Assembly (NCBI GenBank): GCA_002791835.1
Contig: PFNE01000047.1
Location: 1-36,910, forward strand
Direction: 5' to 3'
Source of the DNA: Alphaproteobacteria bacterium CG_4_10_14_0_8_um_filter_37_21
Lineage (GTDB): Bacteria > Pseudomonadota > Alphaproteobacteria > Paracaedibacterales > UBA11393
DNA length: 36,910 nt
The stretch's first letter is position 1. Every line of letters starts with the position of its first letter. Under the pieces are notes generated by a model. The model saw nothing but the letters and a program-made list of their open reading frames with translations. It was not told the origin of the DNA and did no database searches. A program made the translations under genes and the position numbers. This document shows positions 7,543 to 16,287 of the stretch, in pieces.

Positions 7543-8826
7543 ATGCCGCTAAACGATATTATATTATTTTCTGCATTATGTATCCTCACAGTTTGTATTT
7601 TATATATATGGAAGCAAAAACGCGATTTAAGTCGCGCGCAACAACAAGCACATGAACTTATTGTTGAAAAATCTTTGCTGGAGCAGCAAATATTATTTCA
7701 AAATAAAGCACTTAACAATCAGTCAGAACTTATTGAAAAATTAGAAATAAAGATTCAAGAATCTTTTCAATCTATAACTCAAGATACGCTCCTTAAAAAT
7801 CATGCTTCCATGATGGAAATTGCAAAAGCATCTTTTGAAAAAGCACAAGACGCAAATAAGCATGATATGGAACAGAGGCACTCTGCCATTAAAAATTTAG
7901 TCGACCCCATGAAACAGGCATTAAGCCAAGTGGATGAAAAATTAAAAGGCCTTGAGAAAGAGAGAACGATTGCTTATATAGACCTTAAGGCACAAGTTAA
8001 AAGCCTTATTGAGACACAAAAAGATTTAAAGGATGAAACATCTAGTTTAGTTAAAGCACTCAGAAATCCATCAACCCGTGGTCAATGGGGCGAATTTCAG
8101 TTAAAACGGGTTGTTGAACTGGCCGGCATGGTGGAGCGTTGCGATTTTGTACAACAAGAAACTTCCAATAGTCTGCGTCCTGATATGATTGTACGCCTTC
8201 CTGGTGGTAAACAAATTATTGTGGATGCGAAAACGCCCTTATTTGGTTATTTAAATGCCCTTGATGCCAAGACAGACCATGAGAAGAAAAAATTCATGGC
8301 AGAACACGCTATGCAAGTTAAAACGCACATTAAGCAGCTGTCCCAAAAAAGCTACTGGGAACAATTTAAAAATACCCCTGAATTTGTTGTGATGTTTATA
8401 CCAAGTGAATCTTTATTTAGTGCCGCCTTAGAACAAGATCCATCTTTAATTGAATTTGGTGCTAATGAACGTGTTATCTTAGCAACGCCGACAACGCTTA
8501 TTGCCTTGCTGCGGGCTGTTGCTTATGGTTGGCGCCAAGAAAGCATTCATGAAAGTGTTCAAGATGTTATTGATTTAGGGCAAGAGCTATACAAACGTTT
8601 TAATACGGTTAGTCAATATTTTTCAAAAATTGGCCGTCATTTAAATCAAAGTGTTGACAGCTACAATCAAACATTGGCAAGCTTTGAGAATAGGTTGATT
8701 CCAGTTATGCGTCGTTTTCAAGATATTAAAGCATTGAAAACAGATGCAGTACCGGAAACATTTAAACCAATTGATGCGCATTCTAAAACACCACAATCTA
8801 TCGAGTTTTTGCAAAATGAAAAATAA
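7543..8826 (+). CDS. rmuC: RmuC family DNA recombination protein
   Basis: About 427 residues from the ATG at 7543 (MPLNDIILF); an in-frame TTG at 7522 is less likely. RmuC proteins limit inversions at short repeats and are predicted nucleases. The protein has an N-terminal membrane anchor (about residues 4-22), a long coiled coil to about 180, then the RmuC domain. The domain includes RGQWGEFQLKRVVELAGM, RPDMIVRLPGGK and the IIVDAKTPL segment with the PD-(D/E)XK-like Asp and Lys. The C-terminal part has VVMFIPSESL and the WRQE region. All family hallmarks are present. The next gene begins inside its last codons. Secure at family level; the biochemical role is less well known. Confidence 0.93.
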   Translation: MPLNDIILFSALCILTVCILYIWKQKRDLSRAQQQAHELIVEKSLLEQQILFQNKALNNQSELIEKLEIKIQESFQSITQDTLLKNHASMMEIAKASFEKAQDANKHDMEQRHSAIKNLVDPMKQALSQVDEKLKGLEKERTIAYIDLKAQVKSLIETQKDLKDETSSLVKALRNPSTRGQWGEFQLKRVVELAGMVERCDFVQQETSNSLRPDMIVRLPGGKQIIVDAKTPLFGYLNALDAKTDHEKKKFMAEHAMQVKTHIKQLSQKSYWEQFKNTPEFVVMFIPSESLFSAALEQDPSLIEFGANERVILATPTTLIALLRAVAYGWRQESIHESVQDVIDLGQELYKRFNTVSQYFSKIGRHLNQSVDSYNQTLASFENRLIPVMRRFQDIKALKTDAVPETFKPIDAHSKTPQSIEFLQNEK

Positions 8827-10051
8827 TCATATTTTTAATATCGCTCTTCTATCAACGACATTATTAAGTGCAGAAGCGCTAGTAGCCGATGCAACACAAG
8901 GGACACCCTCTAAAATACAGAAAAAAAAACGTGACTTACAGAAGCCAGATCTAGAGGAAAAGACCGATTCGTGTGCAATGGAACTTTATACAGATTGCGC
9001 AACTGTTGAGTTGAAGACGCAAGTGCCAATCTCTCCAACACAAAAAACAACACACATTACACAATCATTTCCGCAACATATGTGGGATGATTCTTTCCAT
9101 ATGCTCTTAAATAAAAACCTTATGGGTTCCTTGCATATGCTTGATTTTAATATTCATCATAATCACGATAAAAAAGATGTTTTTATTAATACAGACAATA
9201 ACTTTGACGTCGTTCAAAAAGTGGATGCTGATATTACCTATACAACCGAAGGGCTAAGTTGGCAGCCCTTTTATACGGCTGATTTATCAACAGATTGCAA
9301 AAGCCTTAATTTAAATTGTTGGTTTACGGTTCATAATGAAACAAGCACATCATTTGATAATGTGCACTTAAAGCTTTTTGATAGGGACAGTGGTTTTAAA
9401 CTTGTAGAAGATGTACCCCCTGCTTTTGAAAAAAGATCTAAAAATTTATTCCCAATTCCACGTCATGTCACACTACCGTCAAAGCAAAAAAAACGCATCA
9501 TGTGGTTGCAAGCATCCAATATTCCGTTGAAAAAAGAGTATGTACTCAGTTTGGGGGGTGTTTTTCTAACAGATATGACCAATAGCGATACAGTGCCCAG
9601 GGTTGATACACAACTTAGTTGGATAAATACGTTTAAAAATTTGCCTTTAGCGCCTGTTACGCTTTATCAAGAGTCTGAAACAGACCATAAGTCACCCTTG
9701 ATGAAAACAATATTTAAAAAGACAGAATTAAATATGCCTGTGTCCTTTAGAATGCCTGCGCATTTGCAAAATGGAGACGAGCAACCTATTCAAGTTAGCT
9801 ATGAACAAACTGAATTTCAAAAGTTTACAGTAAAACTAACGGAGACAGTAAATAGGTTAACGCTTAAAAATACAAAGGCTGACCCCGTTACAGTTAAAGT
9901 ATGTGTGGACTTCCCCTTAAAAAGTGGTATGATCGTACGCGACAGTATTCCGCATCAAACAGATGGTCATAAAAAACGTTACTGGATATTTAATATTCAA
10001 CCAGGTGAAAAAATAGATCTTAAATACAGAGCGCGCGTTACATCAAACTGA
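8816..10051 (+). CDS. Exported DUF4139-domain-like protein
   Basis: 411 residues from the ATG at 8816 (MKNNHIFNIAL), which overlaps the end of rmuC; an upstream in-frame Met at 8744 would bury the signal peptide. Residues 1-22 form a Sec signal peptide (cleavage near LSAEA or LVADA). The mature part resembles DUF4139 proteins: YTTEGLSWQPFYTADLS, then WFTVHNETSTSFDNVHLKL, and a C-terminal WIFNIQPGEKIDLKYRARV, all as in the beta-strand-rich DUF4139 fold. The domain's function is not established. It is probably co-transcribed with rmuC because of the overlap, though I know of no functional link. Moderate certainty for the family and high for being exported. Confidence 0.75.
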   Translation: MKNNHIFNIALLSTTLLSAEALVADATQGTPSKIQKKKRDLQKPDLEEKTDSCAMELYTDCATVELKTQVPISPTQKTTHITQSFPQHMWDDSFHMLLNKNLMGSLHMLDFNIHHNHDKKDVFINTDNNFDVVQKVDADITYTTEGLSWQPFYTADLSTDCKSLNLNCWFTVHNETSTSFDNVHLKLFDRDSGFKLVEDVPPAFEKRSKNLFPIPRHVTLPSKQKKRIMWLQASNIPLKKEYVLSLGGVFLTDMTNSDTVPRVDTQLSWINTFKNLPLAPVTLYQESETDHKSPLMKTIFKKTELNMPVSFRMPAHLQNGDEQPIQVSYEQTEFQKFTVKLTETVNRLTLKNTKADPVTVKVCVDFPLKSGMIVRDSIPHQTDGHKKRYWIFNIQPGEKIDLKYRARVTSN

Positions 10052-10250
10052 TCAATAATAACTCTACAGCATATCAACAGAATCCACACTTTGTAGTTTG
10101 AAAAAGTTGTTTGAAAAACATGCTGATTTATGGGTATGATATGCCCAAAAATGCAAGAAGACCTTTAGTATTCTTTTTGCATAGACTTTATGGAATAAAG
10201 TGATGTGACAGTATGCTGAATTCATGCTGGGAGAACCACATTCTGTAATA

Positions 10251-10283
10251 AAAAAAACGCCCTAATAAATAGAGCGTTTTTTT
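10251..10283. terminator. Terminator between the convergent DUF4139-like and FKBP genes
   Basis: A short stem (ACGCCCT with AGAGCGT) and 7-base loop, framed by A7 on the left and T7 on the right, so it can work in both directions. On the minus strand the stem is fully paired (one G-U); on the plus strand it has one A-C mismatch. It lies between the two convergent genes. The rest of 10052-10250 holds nothing I recognise. Confidence 0.75.
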
Positions 10284-10311
10284 GATTATCTTCATATTCA
10301 ATAGGGCTTAG

Positions 10312-10773
10312 TTAGCTAATAACGTCTACCAGTTCAATATCAAAAATAAGGTTTGCGTGTGGGGGGATAACGGTTCCTGCACCACGTGCACCATAACCCA
10401 TTTCTGATGGTATTTTTAGTGTACGTTTTCCGCCAACTTTCATGCCTTCAATACCTTCATCCCAACCTTTTATCACTTGTCCTATGCCAAGATCAAACTG
10501 TAGGGGTTGACCGCGATCATGTGAAGAATCAAATTTTGTTCCATCTTCTAGGCGACCAGTATAGTGCATCAAAAGCGTGTCTTTTTTCTTTGCTACTTTT
10601 CCACTACCTTCTGCTGTGTCAATTTTTTCAAATTCCATTTTTTTGCTTTCTATCTTGATTGATTTTTCTTCTTTTATTGGCTCTGGGCCTTTTTTTTCAC
10701 ATGACGTTAGCAGCGCTAGTAGCGTAAGTGCACTAGCTGTCTGCGCTAATGAAAAAATTTGTATTTGTTTCAT
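10312..10773 (-). CDS. FKBP-type peptidyl-prolyl cis-trans isomerase, lipoprotein
   Basis: 153 residues. The start chosen is the ATG at 10773 (MKQIQIF) because GGAGG stands 5 bases before it; the ATG four codons earlier overlaps that ribosome binding site. The N terminus is a lipoprotein signal with lipobox LLTSC. A charged linker (about residues 22-45) leads to one FKBP domain with [16 protein letters not shown], the [19 protein letters not shown] active-site segment and [23 protein letters not shown]. All conserved aromatic and Asp pocket residues are visible. It probably assists folding of periplasmic or outer-membrane proteins from a membrane anchor. It ends at a good terminator. Family certain; specific substrate unknown. 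Confidence 0.93.
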   Translation of the reverse strand: MKQIQIFSLAQTASALTLLALLTSCEKKGPEPIKEEKSIKIESKKMEFEKIDTAEGSGKVAKKKDTLLMHYTGRLEDGTKFDSSHDRGQPLQFDLGIGQVIKGWDEGIEGMKVGGKRTLKIPSEMGYGARGAGTVIPPHANLIFDIELVDVIS

Positions 10774-10804
10774 GTTTTCCTCCATGAAGAAAACGTAACA
10801 TTTT

Positions 10805-10832
10805 TTTGTACTTTGAACCAGTCTTTTTACAA
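10805..10832 (-). promoter_or_regulatory. Possible promoter for the FKBP gene
   Basis: On the minus strand, TTGTAA (10832-10827) and TACAAA (10810-10805) are 16 bases apart, each four of six to consensus. The start would lie about 25 bases before the chosen ATG. Weak on sequence alone but well placed. It lies in the 319-base gap 10774-11092, which also holds a dispersed repeat copy (10880-10926) and no gene that I can see. Confidence 0.3.
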
Positions 10833-10879
10833 ATAACTATTGTCTTCCTGAAAGTGGTTATTACTTGGCGCGCCGCTAA

Positions 10880-10926
10880 CCTATATATCAGAACAGGTGT
10901 CGTACCTGTTAATTTTCAATAGGGGG
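10880..10926. repeat. Dispersed intergenic repeat, copy A
   Basis: This 47-base stretch aligns without gaps to 35806-35852 at 35 of 47 positions. Both begin CCTATAT and end in AATAGGGGG; here the G run extends to nine. The middle forms a 7-bp palindromic stem (AACAGGT at 10892-10898, ACCTGTT at 10904-10910). It lies between dnaQ and the FKBP gene. Only two copies are in the window, so the family is a proposal. Confidence 0.45.
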
Positions 10927-11092
10927 GGGGAAGACAAATAAAACAGGGGTAGGACTACGAACAGATTCTAAAATCAGCACTTTGACCGTAGTTTCTTATA
11001 TAAGTTTTAAATCATGCAATACTGCCTGAAATTCTTGAAGATACAGTTGGTAACCAATACTATAATTTTTAATGTTAGTCACCCCACAAGCG

Positions 11093-11782
11093 TTAGGAAG
11101 CTTTACCCCAAAGACTGTCTTTTATCTGGTCTAAAAGGAACTGTTCGTGGCTTTCTAATTCCTTTTTACTTGCAGGAAATAATCTGGGTTCACGACGTGT
11201 TTTAACAGTTTCAGCTACGTGAACAGCTTCTTCATTATTAAATGTAATTTCTTTGCCAAATAATTTACGTTGACGGCCGCCTAGAAGTTCTACATAAACT
11301 TCAGCAAGTAATTCGCAGTCAACAAGGGCGCCATGAAAAGTACGGTTCGATAAATCTATTTTAAAGCGTTTACATAAGCCATCTAAGGTATTGTTGGCAC
11401 CTGGAAATTTAGAACGTGCCATAACAAGCGTATCTACAGCCTGTTCAAAAGGTATTAGGGGCTTATTATGGCGCGCAAGTTCTGCATTTAAAAACCCAAT
11501 ATCAAATGGCGCATTATGAATAACTATTTTTGAATCGCCAACAAATGTTAAAAAATCATCAGCAATATCTTGAAATAGCGGCTTATCAAACAAAAATTCT
11601 GTTTTAATATTATGAACTTTAGTTGCCGCCAAGGGTACATCTCTTTGTGGGTTCACATACGTATGAAACGTTTTTTGTGTTGGCATTTTATTCACAATTT
11701 CAAGACAGGCAATTTCCACAATGCGATCAGCGCCTTTTGCGTGAAAACCTGTTGTCTCAGTGTCTAATATAATTTCACGCAT
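11093..11782 (-). CDS. dnaQ: DNA polymerase III epsilon subunit (3'-5' proofreading exonuclease)
   Basis: 229 residues from the ATG at 11782 (MREIILDTETTGF), which has AGGA seven bases upstream; longer in-frame versions add residues before the exonuclease motif that the family lacks. It is the proofreading exonuclease of the replicative polymerase. The three DEDDh motifs are complete: ExoI DTETTG (Asp7, Glu9), ExoII HNAPFDIGFLN (Asp94) and ExoIII HGALVDCELL (His150, Asp155). The C-terminal tail (KTRREPRLFP onward) is where the polymerase alpha subunit binds in relatives. It diverges from murB. In other alphaproteobacteria dnaQ often neighbours coaE and secB; those are not here. Secure. Confidence 0.95.
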   Translation of the reverse strand: MREIILDTETTGFHAKGADRIVEIACLEIVNKMPTQKTFHTYVNPQRDVPLAATKVHNIKTEFLFDKPLFQDIADDFLTFVGDSKIVIHNAPFDIGFLNAELARHNKPLIPFEQAVDTLVMARSKFPGANNTLDGLCKRFKIDLSNRTFHGALVDCELLAEVYVELLGGRQRKLFGKEITFNNEEAVHVAETVKTRREPRLFPASKKELESHEQFLLDQIKDSLWGKAS

Positions 11783-11799
11783 GGTCATTTCCTTTTTAT

Positions 11800-11828
11800 T
11801 TGGGATTAGTGTATAAATTAGGTATAAT
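11800..11828 (+). promoter_or_regulatory. Promoter for murB
   Basis: TTGGGA (11800-11805) and a consensus TATAAT (11823-11828) are separated by 17 bases. The start would be near 11835, leaving a leader of about 27 bases before the murB ATG. It lies in the dnaQ-murB divergent interval. Confidence 0.6.
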
Positions 11829-11861
11829 ATTCTCACACATTATAAAGTATATTATATCCAG

Positions 11862-12755
11862 ATGCATAGTCTATTTAATGGGAAAGTTATAGAAAACTAC
11901 CCTCTCCATAAAATAACATGGTTTAAGGTAGGTGGAAATGCAGACTTTTTTGTAAAAATACGTTCCATAGCTGAACTGTCACAACTACTAAAAGAAAAGC
12001 CAAAAGATATGCCTTTATTTATTTTGGGGGCAGGGTCAAATATTTTAATGCGTGATGGAGGCTTTCGTGGGCTTGTTGTGAAGTTAGCTGGTGACTTTAG
12101 TAAGTGGCATATAGAAAATGACAATACAGTTATAGCTGGTGCTGGTGTTCTTGATAAAACATTAGCCCTAACAATGGGTGAGGCCGGGTACGCGAATTTA
12201 GAGTTTATGGTTGGCATACCCGGTACAATTGGCGGTGCCTTAATCATGAATGCAGGGGCTTATGGGGTTGAGGTTAAAGACGTTTTGCAGTGGGTGGACC
12301 TTATGTCAATGAATGGTGAAATTATCCGCTTAACACCAGATGATTTGAAAATGGCTTATCGAAAAGGTCATATTCCAAAAGAACATTTTGTGTTAAAGGC
12401 AGCCTTTAAAGTACAAAAAGAAGATCCTGCGGTAGTGCAAGACAAACTTAATAGTATGCTAGATAAAAAAGAAGCAGCACAACCTATGACAGGGCGTACA
12501 GGTGGCAGCACATTTAAAAATCCACTACCACACTCAGCGTGGGAGCTGGTTGATAAAGTAGGTGGGCGCGGCCTAAAAAATGGTAATGCACAAATATCCA
12601 TAAAACATTGTAATTTTTTACTAAATTTAGGTGATGCAACGGCTAAAGAAATTGAAGATCTTGGAGAGGAAGTCAGAAAGCGCGTTAAAGAGCAAGAAGA
12701 TATTAATCTTGAATGGGAAATTATTCGTGTTGGTACGCCCCTTTTGACCCTATAA
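11862..12755 (+). CDS. murB: UDP-N-acetylenolpyruvoylglucosamine reductase
   Basis: 297 residues. MurB is the cytoplasmic FAD enzyme that reduces enolpyruvyl-UDP-GlcNAc to UDP-MurNAc for peptidoglycan. The FAD domain shows TWFKVGGNADFF (about 19-30), LGAGSNILM (55-63) and MVGIPGTIGGALIMNAGAYG (about 119-139). The catalytic Ser lies in TGGSTFKNP (around 214-222), and the C-terminal segment ends NLEWEIIRVG. It therefore supports a cell wall in this organism. It is usually inside the dcw cluster with murC and ddl; here it stands alone, transcribed divergently from dnaQ and followed by a decayed transposase. Secure. Confidence 0.96.
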   Translation: MHSLFNGKVIENYPLHKITWFKVGGNADFFVKIRSIAELSQLLKEKPKDMPLFILGAGSNILMRDGGFRGLVVKLAGDFSKWHIENDNTVIAGAGVLDKTLALTMGEAGYANLEFMVGIPGTIGGALIMNAGAYGVEVKDVLQWVDLMSMNGEIIRLTPDDLKMAYRKGHIPKEHFVLKAAFKVQKEDPAVVQDKLNSMLDKKEAAQPMTGRTGGSTFKNPLPHSAWELVDKVGGRGLKNGNAQISIKHCNFLLNLGDATAKEIEDLGEEVRKRVKEQEDINLEWEIIRVGTPLLTL

Positions 12756-12838
12756 ATATGGCATTCAACTGGTTGCGGGTTAGCGCCTCTAATTTTTTTC
12801 AACTGACAACGATTTTTGGTTTTTTTATCAAAAATGAA

Positions 12839-12861
12839 AGTCAAGCTGAAGAAACTTGACT
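12839..12861 (+). terminator. Candidate terminator after murB
   Basis: A 7-bp stem (AGTCAAG at 12839-12845, CTTGACT at 12855-12861) with a 9-base loop, followed by an AT-rich, T-biased stretch. It is about 85 bases beyond the murB stop. The T tract is interrupted, so efficiency is uncertain. Confidence 0.4.
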
Positions 12862-12923
12862 ATTTTCTATATTTTAAGCGCACTCATCCTATCGCCTCTG
12901 TGATTTTGGTTGTTTTGAGTAAC

Positions 12924-13196
12924 TTATTTTCCGGAAAAATGTCGAAAATTTATCATGGTATAAGCGATCAGTTTTCATCCAAAATGATGAAGACTGATGT
13001 GTTCAAATCTTATGAGCAATCTTTTAAATTTGTCCTCCCACGCAAAAACGCGTTCTATGGTTCTGAATCGTTCATCATAAATTTCTTCATCGAATAAACG
13101 TTTTCCGCCACGCTTAGGTTTTTTCCTATTTCGTGCATTTTCTTTAATGTTTGGCACCATGCCTGCATTAAAAATAAGTTTTAGCTTCGCTGACCT
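12924..13196 (-). pseudogene. Remnant of an IS5-type transposase, C-terminal part
   Basis: The minus-strand frame reads KLKLIFNAG, then MVPNIKENARNRK, then RLFDEEIYDERFRTIERVFAWEDKFKRLL. This is the C-terminal end of a DDE transposase of the IS5 superfamily; the Glu of TIER matches the catalytic Glu. A TGA at 12975-12977 interrupts the frame just before AYTMINFRHFSGK, which is the normal protein end. The region between IFNA and GMVPN seems to lack the usual DAGFDS segment, and nothing upstream encodes the N-terminal half. The gene is dead. An imperfect 19-base inverted repeat (12763-12781 and 13257-13275) surrounds it. It fills part of the 694-base gap between murB and petA. Confidence 0.8.
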
Positions 13197-13380
13197 TCGG
13201 TTCTATAATTATACCACTCTATCCATTTATCAGCCTAGAGTTTAGGACATTTTGACAACCCGTAATCAGTTGGATAGCTGGCGCATGGGAGAAGACTTAT
13301 ATTCAGTTAAATGGTAAATAGGTTGTTTATACAAATTGTTATTAAATATGTGAAACTCAATTAATAGGCGCGACAGAACC

Positions 13381-13408
13381 TTGCATCCATGTTAAATCAT
13401 GCTACAAT
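13381..13408 (+). promoter_or_regulatory. Candidate promoter for petABC
   Basis: TTGCAT (13381-13386) and TACAAT (13403-13408, five of six to consensus) are separated by 16 bases. The start would fall near 13415, about 35 bases before the petA ATG. Nothing suggests a specific regulator. Confidence 0.45.
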
Positions 13409-13449
13409 TAATTAAAGTTTAACCAATTTTTATATTGTTTTGTAGGCAT

Positions 13450-13995
13450 ATGACAACTTCTACACCTCCTGAAAAATTAGACACAGGTAAAACACGACGT
13501 GATTTTTTAACATTATCTGCAATTGCAGCAGGCGGTGTGGGTGCCGGAACAGTTGCGATTAAAGTGCTCAATAGCATGAATCCTGCTGCAGATGTTAAGG
13601 CCTTATCGTCCATTGAAGTTGACATTAAAAACCTGGAACCAGGCACAGATAAAACGGTCGTTTGGCGTGGAAAACCTGTTTTTGTAAGGCGCCGAACAGA
13701 AGCTGAAATTGAAAAAGCGCAAAGTGTGCCCCTAAAAAGCCTTAAAGACCCTGAAACAGATCAAGAACGTTTCGCCATTAACCCTGAATATTTAGTGGTA
13801 GTTGGTGTGTGCACACATTTAGGCTGCATTCCAAATGAGCGAAAAAATATGAGAGCTGCAGATGGAGGCGGCTGGCTGTGTGCTTGCCATGGATCTATAT
13901 ATGACACGTCAGGGCGCGTTGTATCAGGTCCGGCACCAACAAATTTGCCCGTGCCACCATACACGTTATCAAATACAACACTTAAAATAGGTTAG
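13450..13995 (+). CDS. petA: Ubiquinol-cytochrome c reductase Rieske iron-sulfur subunit
   Basis: 181 residues from the ATG at 13450 (MTTSTPPEKL); a TTG five codons upstream is open but is not needed. It carries the 2Fe-2S cluster of the bc1 complex, passing electrons from ubiquinol to cytochrome c1 on the periplasmic face. A twin-arginine signal anchor is present (TRRDFLTLSAIAAGG, Arg16-Arg17). Cluster ligands are Cys121 and His123 in CTHLGC and Cys144 and His147 in CACHGS; Cys126 and Cys146 form the conserved disulfide. The C-terminal PVPPY is also normal. First gene of petABC; petB starts 3 bases after its stop. Secure. Confidence 0.97.
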   Translation: MTTSTPPEKLDTGKTRRDFLTLSAIAAGGVGAGTVAIKVLNSMNPAADVKALSSIEVDIKNLEPGTDKTVVWRGKPVFVRRRTEAEIEKAQSVPLKSLKDPETDQERFAINPEYLVVVGVCTHLGCIPNERKNMRAADGGGWLCACHGSIYDTSGRVVSGPAPTNLPVPPYTLSNTTLKIG

Positions 13996-13998
13996 ATC

Positions 13999-15171
13999 AT
14001 GGATATTTTAAATTGGATTGATAAACGTCTTCCTGTGGTTACTTTTGTAAAAGAGCATTTAAAAGATTATCAGACACCAAAAAACCTAAACTATTTATGG
14101 AATTTAGGATCTATCGCTGGCATCATGCTGGTTGTTATGATTATCAGCGGTATTTTTTTAGCAATGCACTATACACCGCATGTAGACCATGCTTTTGCGA
14201 GTGTTGAGCATATTATGCGTGATGTTAACGGTGGTTGGCTGATGCGCTATGTTCATATGAATGGCGCTTCCATGTTTTTTATTGTTGTATACCTTCATAT
14301 TTTTCGCGGTCTTTACTTTGGTTCGTATAAAGAACCACGCCAGCTGCTATGGATCATGGGTGTGTTTATTTTATTTGCGATGATGGCAACAGCATTTATG
14401 GGCTATGTACTCCCTTGGGGACAGATGAGTTTTTGGGGCGCCACGGTTATTACAAACTTATTTTCAGTCTTCCCTGGTGGAGAAAGCATTGTTCAGTGGC
14501 TGTGGGGGGGGTTTTCTGTTGATAACCCAACATTAAATCGCTTTTTTGTTTTACACTATTTGCTACCTTTTATTACCGTTGCTTTAGTGATAATTCATTT
14601 GGTTTGCCTACACCAGTTTGGGTCAAACAATCCTAAAGGCATTGACGTTGATAAAAAAAATGGCAAGGATACTATTCCTTTTCATCCCTACTACACGATT
14701 AAAGATTTTTTTGGTCTTGGCGTGTTTTTTTTCATTTATGCATTTTTCGTATTTTATGCACCAAACTTTTTCGGAGAACCGGATAATTATATTCAAGCAA
14801 ATCCATTGGTAACGCCGCCGCATATTGTTCCTGAATGGTATTTTTTACCCTTCTATGCAATTCTTCGTTCTATTCCAGATAAGTTGGGCGGTGTACTTGC
14901 TATGGTTGGCTCTATTGCTGTTTTATTTATTGTGCCCTGGCTTGACAGGCACCCGGTAAGATCTGCACGCTACAGGCCTTGGTTTAAAGTGTTGTATTGG
15001 CCCTTTATAATAAATTTATTTGTTTTAGGTTATGTTGGTGCCAAACCACCTGAAGGTATCTACCTGTATATTGGGCAATTTGCAACGCTATATTATTTTG
15101 TGCACTTCTTTGTGATTTTACCACTTTTAAATAAATATGAACCCGTACTGGCGCTACCAAAGGGGATTTAA
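13999..15171 (+). CDS. petB: Cytochrome b of the bc1 complex
   Basis: 390 residues with the eight-helix pattern of full-length cytochrome b. It holds hemes bL and bH and both quinone sites in the inner membrane. The paired heme ligands are visible: the histidines of MRYVHMNG and VVYLHIFRG, and those of FVLHYLLPF and VIIHLVCLH. The Qo-site PEWY motif is present in [21 protein letters not shown] run of eight G (14504-14511) encodes Trp-Gly-Gly in WLWGGFS and could be a slippage site, but the frame is intact. It lies between petA and petC; its TAA shares one base with the petC ATG. Secure. Confidence 0.97.
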   Translation: MDILNWIDKRLPVVTFVKEHLKDYQTPKNLNYLWNLGSIAGIMLVVMIISGIFLAMHYTPHVDHAFASVEHIMRDVNGGWLMRYVHMNGASMFFIVVYLHIFRGLYFGSYKEPRQLLWIMGVFILFAMMATAFMGYVLPWGQMSFWGATVITNLFSVFPGGESIVQWLWGGFSVDNPTLNRFFVLHYLLPFITVALVIIHLVCLHQFGSNNPKGIDVDKKNGKDTIPFHPYYTIKDFFGLGVFFFIYAFFVFYAPNFFGEPDNYIQANPLVTPPHIVPEWYFLPFYAILRSIPDKLGGVLAMVGSIAVLFIVPWLDRHPVRSARYRPWFKVLYWPFIINLFVLGYVGAKPPEGIYLYIGQFATLYYFVHFFVILPLLNKYEPVLALPKGI

Positions 15172-15929
15172 TGATGACATATATGGCGGCCGTATTATTA
15201 GGGTTATCTGTACTCACTTTACAGGCTGAACAAGATTACATTGATCCTGTGCCAGAAGTTTCTTGGAGCTTTGATGGTTGGAATGGTACATTTAAACGCG
15301 ACCAGCTTCAACGTGGATTTCAAGTTTATAAAGAAGTATGTTCATCATGTCATGGCATCAAACTATTGCGGTTTAGAGAACTTGAGGCGATCGGTTTTAC
15401 GGCACCACAAGTGAAAGCCTTAGCTGCATCCTATGATATTAATGATGGACCAAATTTAGAAGGGGATATGTTTGTCCGTAAGGGGCTTCCAAGTGATGTA
15501 ATCCCTGGGCCCTATAAAAATGATAATCAAGCAAAATCTGTTAATAATGGTGCTGTACCACCTGATTTATCCTTAATTGTGAAAGCACGTAAAGGTGGGG
15601 CTAATTATGTAAAGGCGCTTCTTACAGGTTATATGAACCCGCCCGTGGGCATAACCTTGCGTGAAACAGAGCATTATAATCGTTATTTCCCCGATCATAA
15701 AATTGCGATGGCACCGCCTTTTGTAGCAGATGATCAAGTAACATACACAGATGGTACAAATGCTACCATTAGCCAAATGGCAGAAGATGTTACTGCCTTT
15801 TTAGCTTTTGTTGCAGAACCAGAGATGGAAGATAGAAAACGTGCAGGCTTTGAAACACTATTATACCTAGCCTTTATGACCCTTCTATTTTATTTTACAA
15901 AGCGAAAAATTTGGAAAGACGTTAAGTAA
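15171..15929 (+). CDS. petC: Cytochrome c1 of the bc1 complex
   Basis: 252 residues. It receives electrons from the Rieske protein and passes them to soluble cytochrome c or the terminal oxidase. The N terminus has a short signal peptide ([19 protein letters not shown]). Heme c attaches at CSSCH (Cys57, Cys60, His61); the axial Met lies in HKIAMAPPF near residue 180. The C terminus has the membrane anchor (about LLYLAFMTLLFYF) with a basic cytoplasmic end, as in all c1 proteins. The first ATG overlaps the petB stop by one base and a second ATG follows directly; either may be used. Last gene of petABC. Secure. Confidence 0.96.
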   Translation: MMTYMAAVLLGLSVLTLQAEQDYIDPVPEVSWSFDGWNGTFKRDQLQRGFQVYKEVCSSCHGIKLLRFRELEAIGFTAPQVKALAASYDINDGPNLEGDMFVRKGLPSDVIPGPYKNDNQAKSVNNGAVPPDLSLIVKARKGGANYVKALLTGYMNPPVGITLRETEHYNRYFPDHKIAMAPPFVADDQVTYTDGTNATISQMAEDVTAFLAFVAEPEMEDRKRAGFETLLYLAFMTLLFYFTKRKIWKDVK

Positions 15930-16063
15930 GAATCGATACATTGCTTTTTTGATGCACTTTATGTGAAATCAAAAATAATGATATTTTTTATCTGGCGCGT
16001 GTGTTTTGTGAACCCACAACGCGTTGCCTTAAAATTATCGTTTCGTGTCTAGACTATTTATAG

Positions 16064-16276
16064 TTAAGACAAAAGCTCAGGCGCAAGGCAACGCACTTGA
16101 TCAGGATCAGTGATACGCGCCTCATCAATCAGCATAATGGGTATGCCTTTTTTTATAGGATAAGCAAGCCCTGCAACCTGGCTTACAAGTTCCTGATTTT
16201 CTTTATTATATACAAGTTGTGTTTTGGTCAGTGGGCAAACAAGATTTTGAATTAATTTTGGGTCAAGTGTTGTCAT
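16064..16276 (-). CDS. Trm112-family small protein (YcaR/UPF0434 type)
   Basis: 70 residues, the family's usual size. It starts MTTLDPKLIQNLVCPLTKTQLVYNKE, with the CPxTK segment and the later GLAYPIKKGIPIMLIDEAR that marks Trm112-like proteins. Only one Cys remains in the N-terminal zinc knuckle region, so it probably does not bind zinc, as in many bacterial members. The eukaryotic and archaeal homologue activates methyltransferases; the bacterial role is not settled. It starts 11 bases after the Lon-N-domain gene, a gene order common in alphaproteobacteria. The 134 bases to petC contain an imperfect GC-rich hairpin (about 15993-16024) with no clean T run. Confidence 0.88.
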   Translation of the reverse strand: MTTLDPKLIQNLVCPLTKTQLVYNKENQELVSQVAGLAYPIKKGIPIMLIDEARITDPDQVRCLAPELLS

Positions 16277-16287
16277 ATTGATGCCTT

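Larger units (their letters stand above)
12763..13275. mobile_element. Possible extent of the decayed IS between murB and petA
   Basis: Bases 12763-12781 and 13257-13275 are inverted copies matching at 16 of 19 positions (AACCCG, then CAGTTG shared). They bracket the transposase remnant symmetrically and may be degenerate terminal repeats, but typical IS5 ends should start at the element boundary and I could not confirm target duplication. Treat the limits as approximate. Confidence 0.35.

Noticed and set aside
14504-14511. Run of eight G in petB as a phase-variation switch
   Set aside because: It encodes the conserved Trp-Gly-Gly of cytochrome b and the frame is intact; switching off a core respiratory gene is unlikely.
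15993-16024. GC-rich hairpin between petC and the Trm112-like gene as a bidirectional terminator
   Set aside because: The stem has a bulge and neither strand shows a T run directly after it; kept only as a remark.
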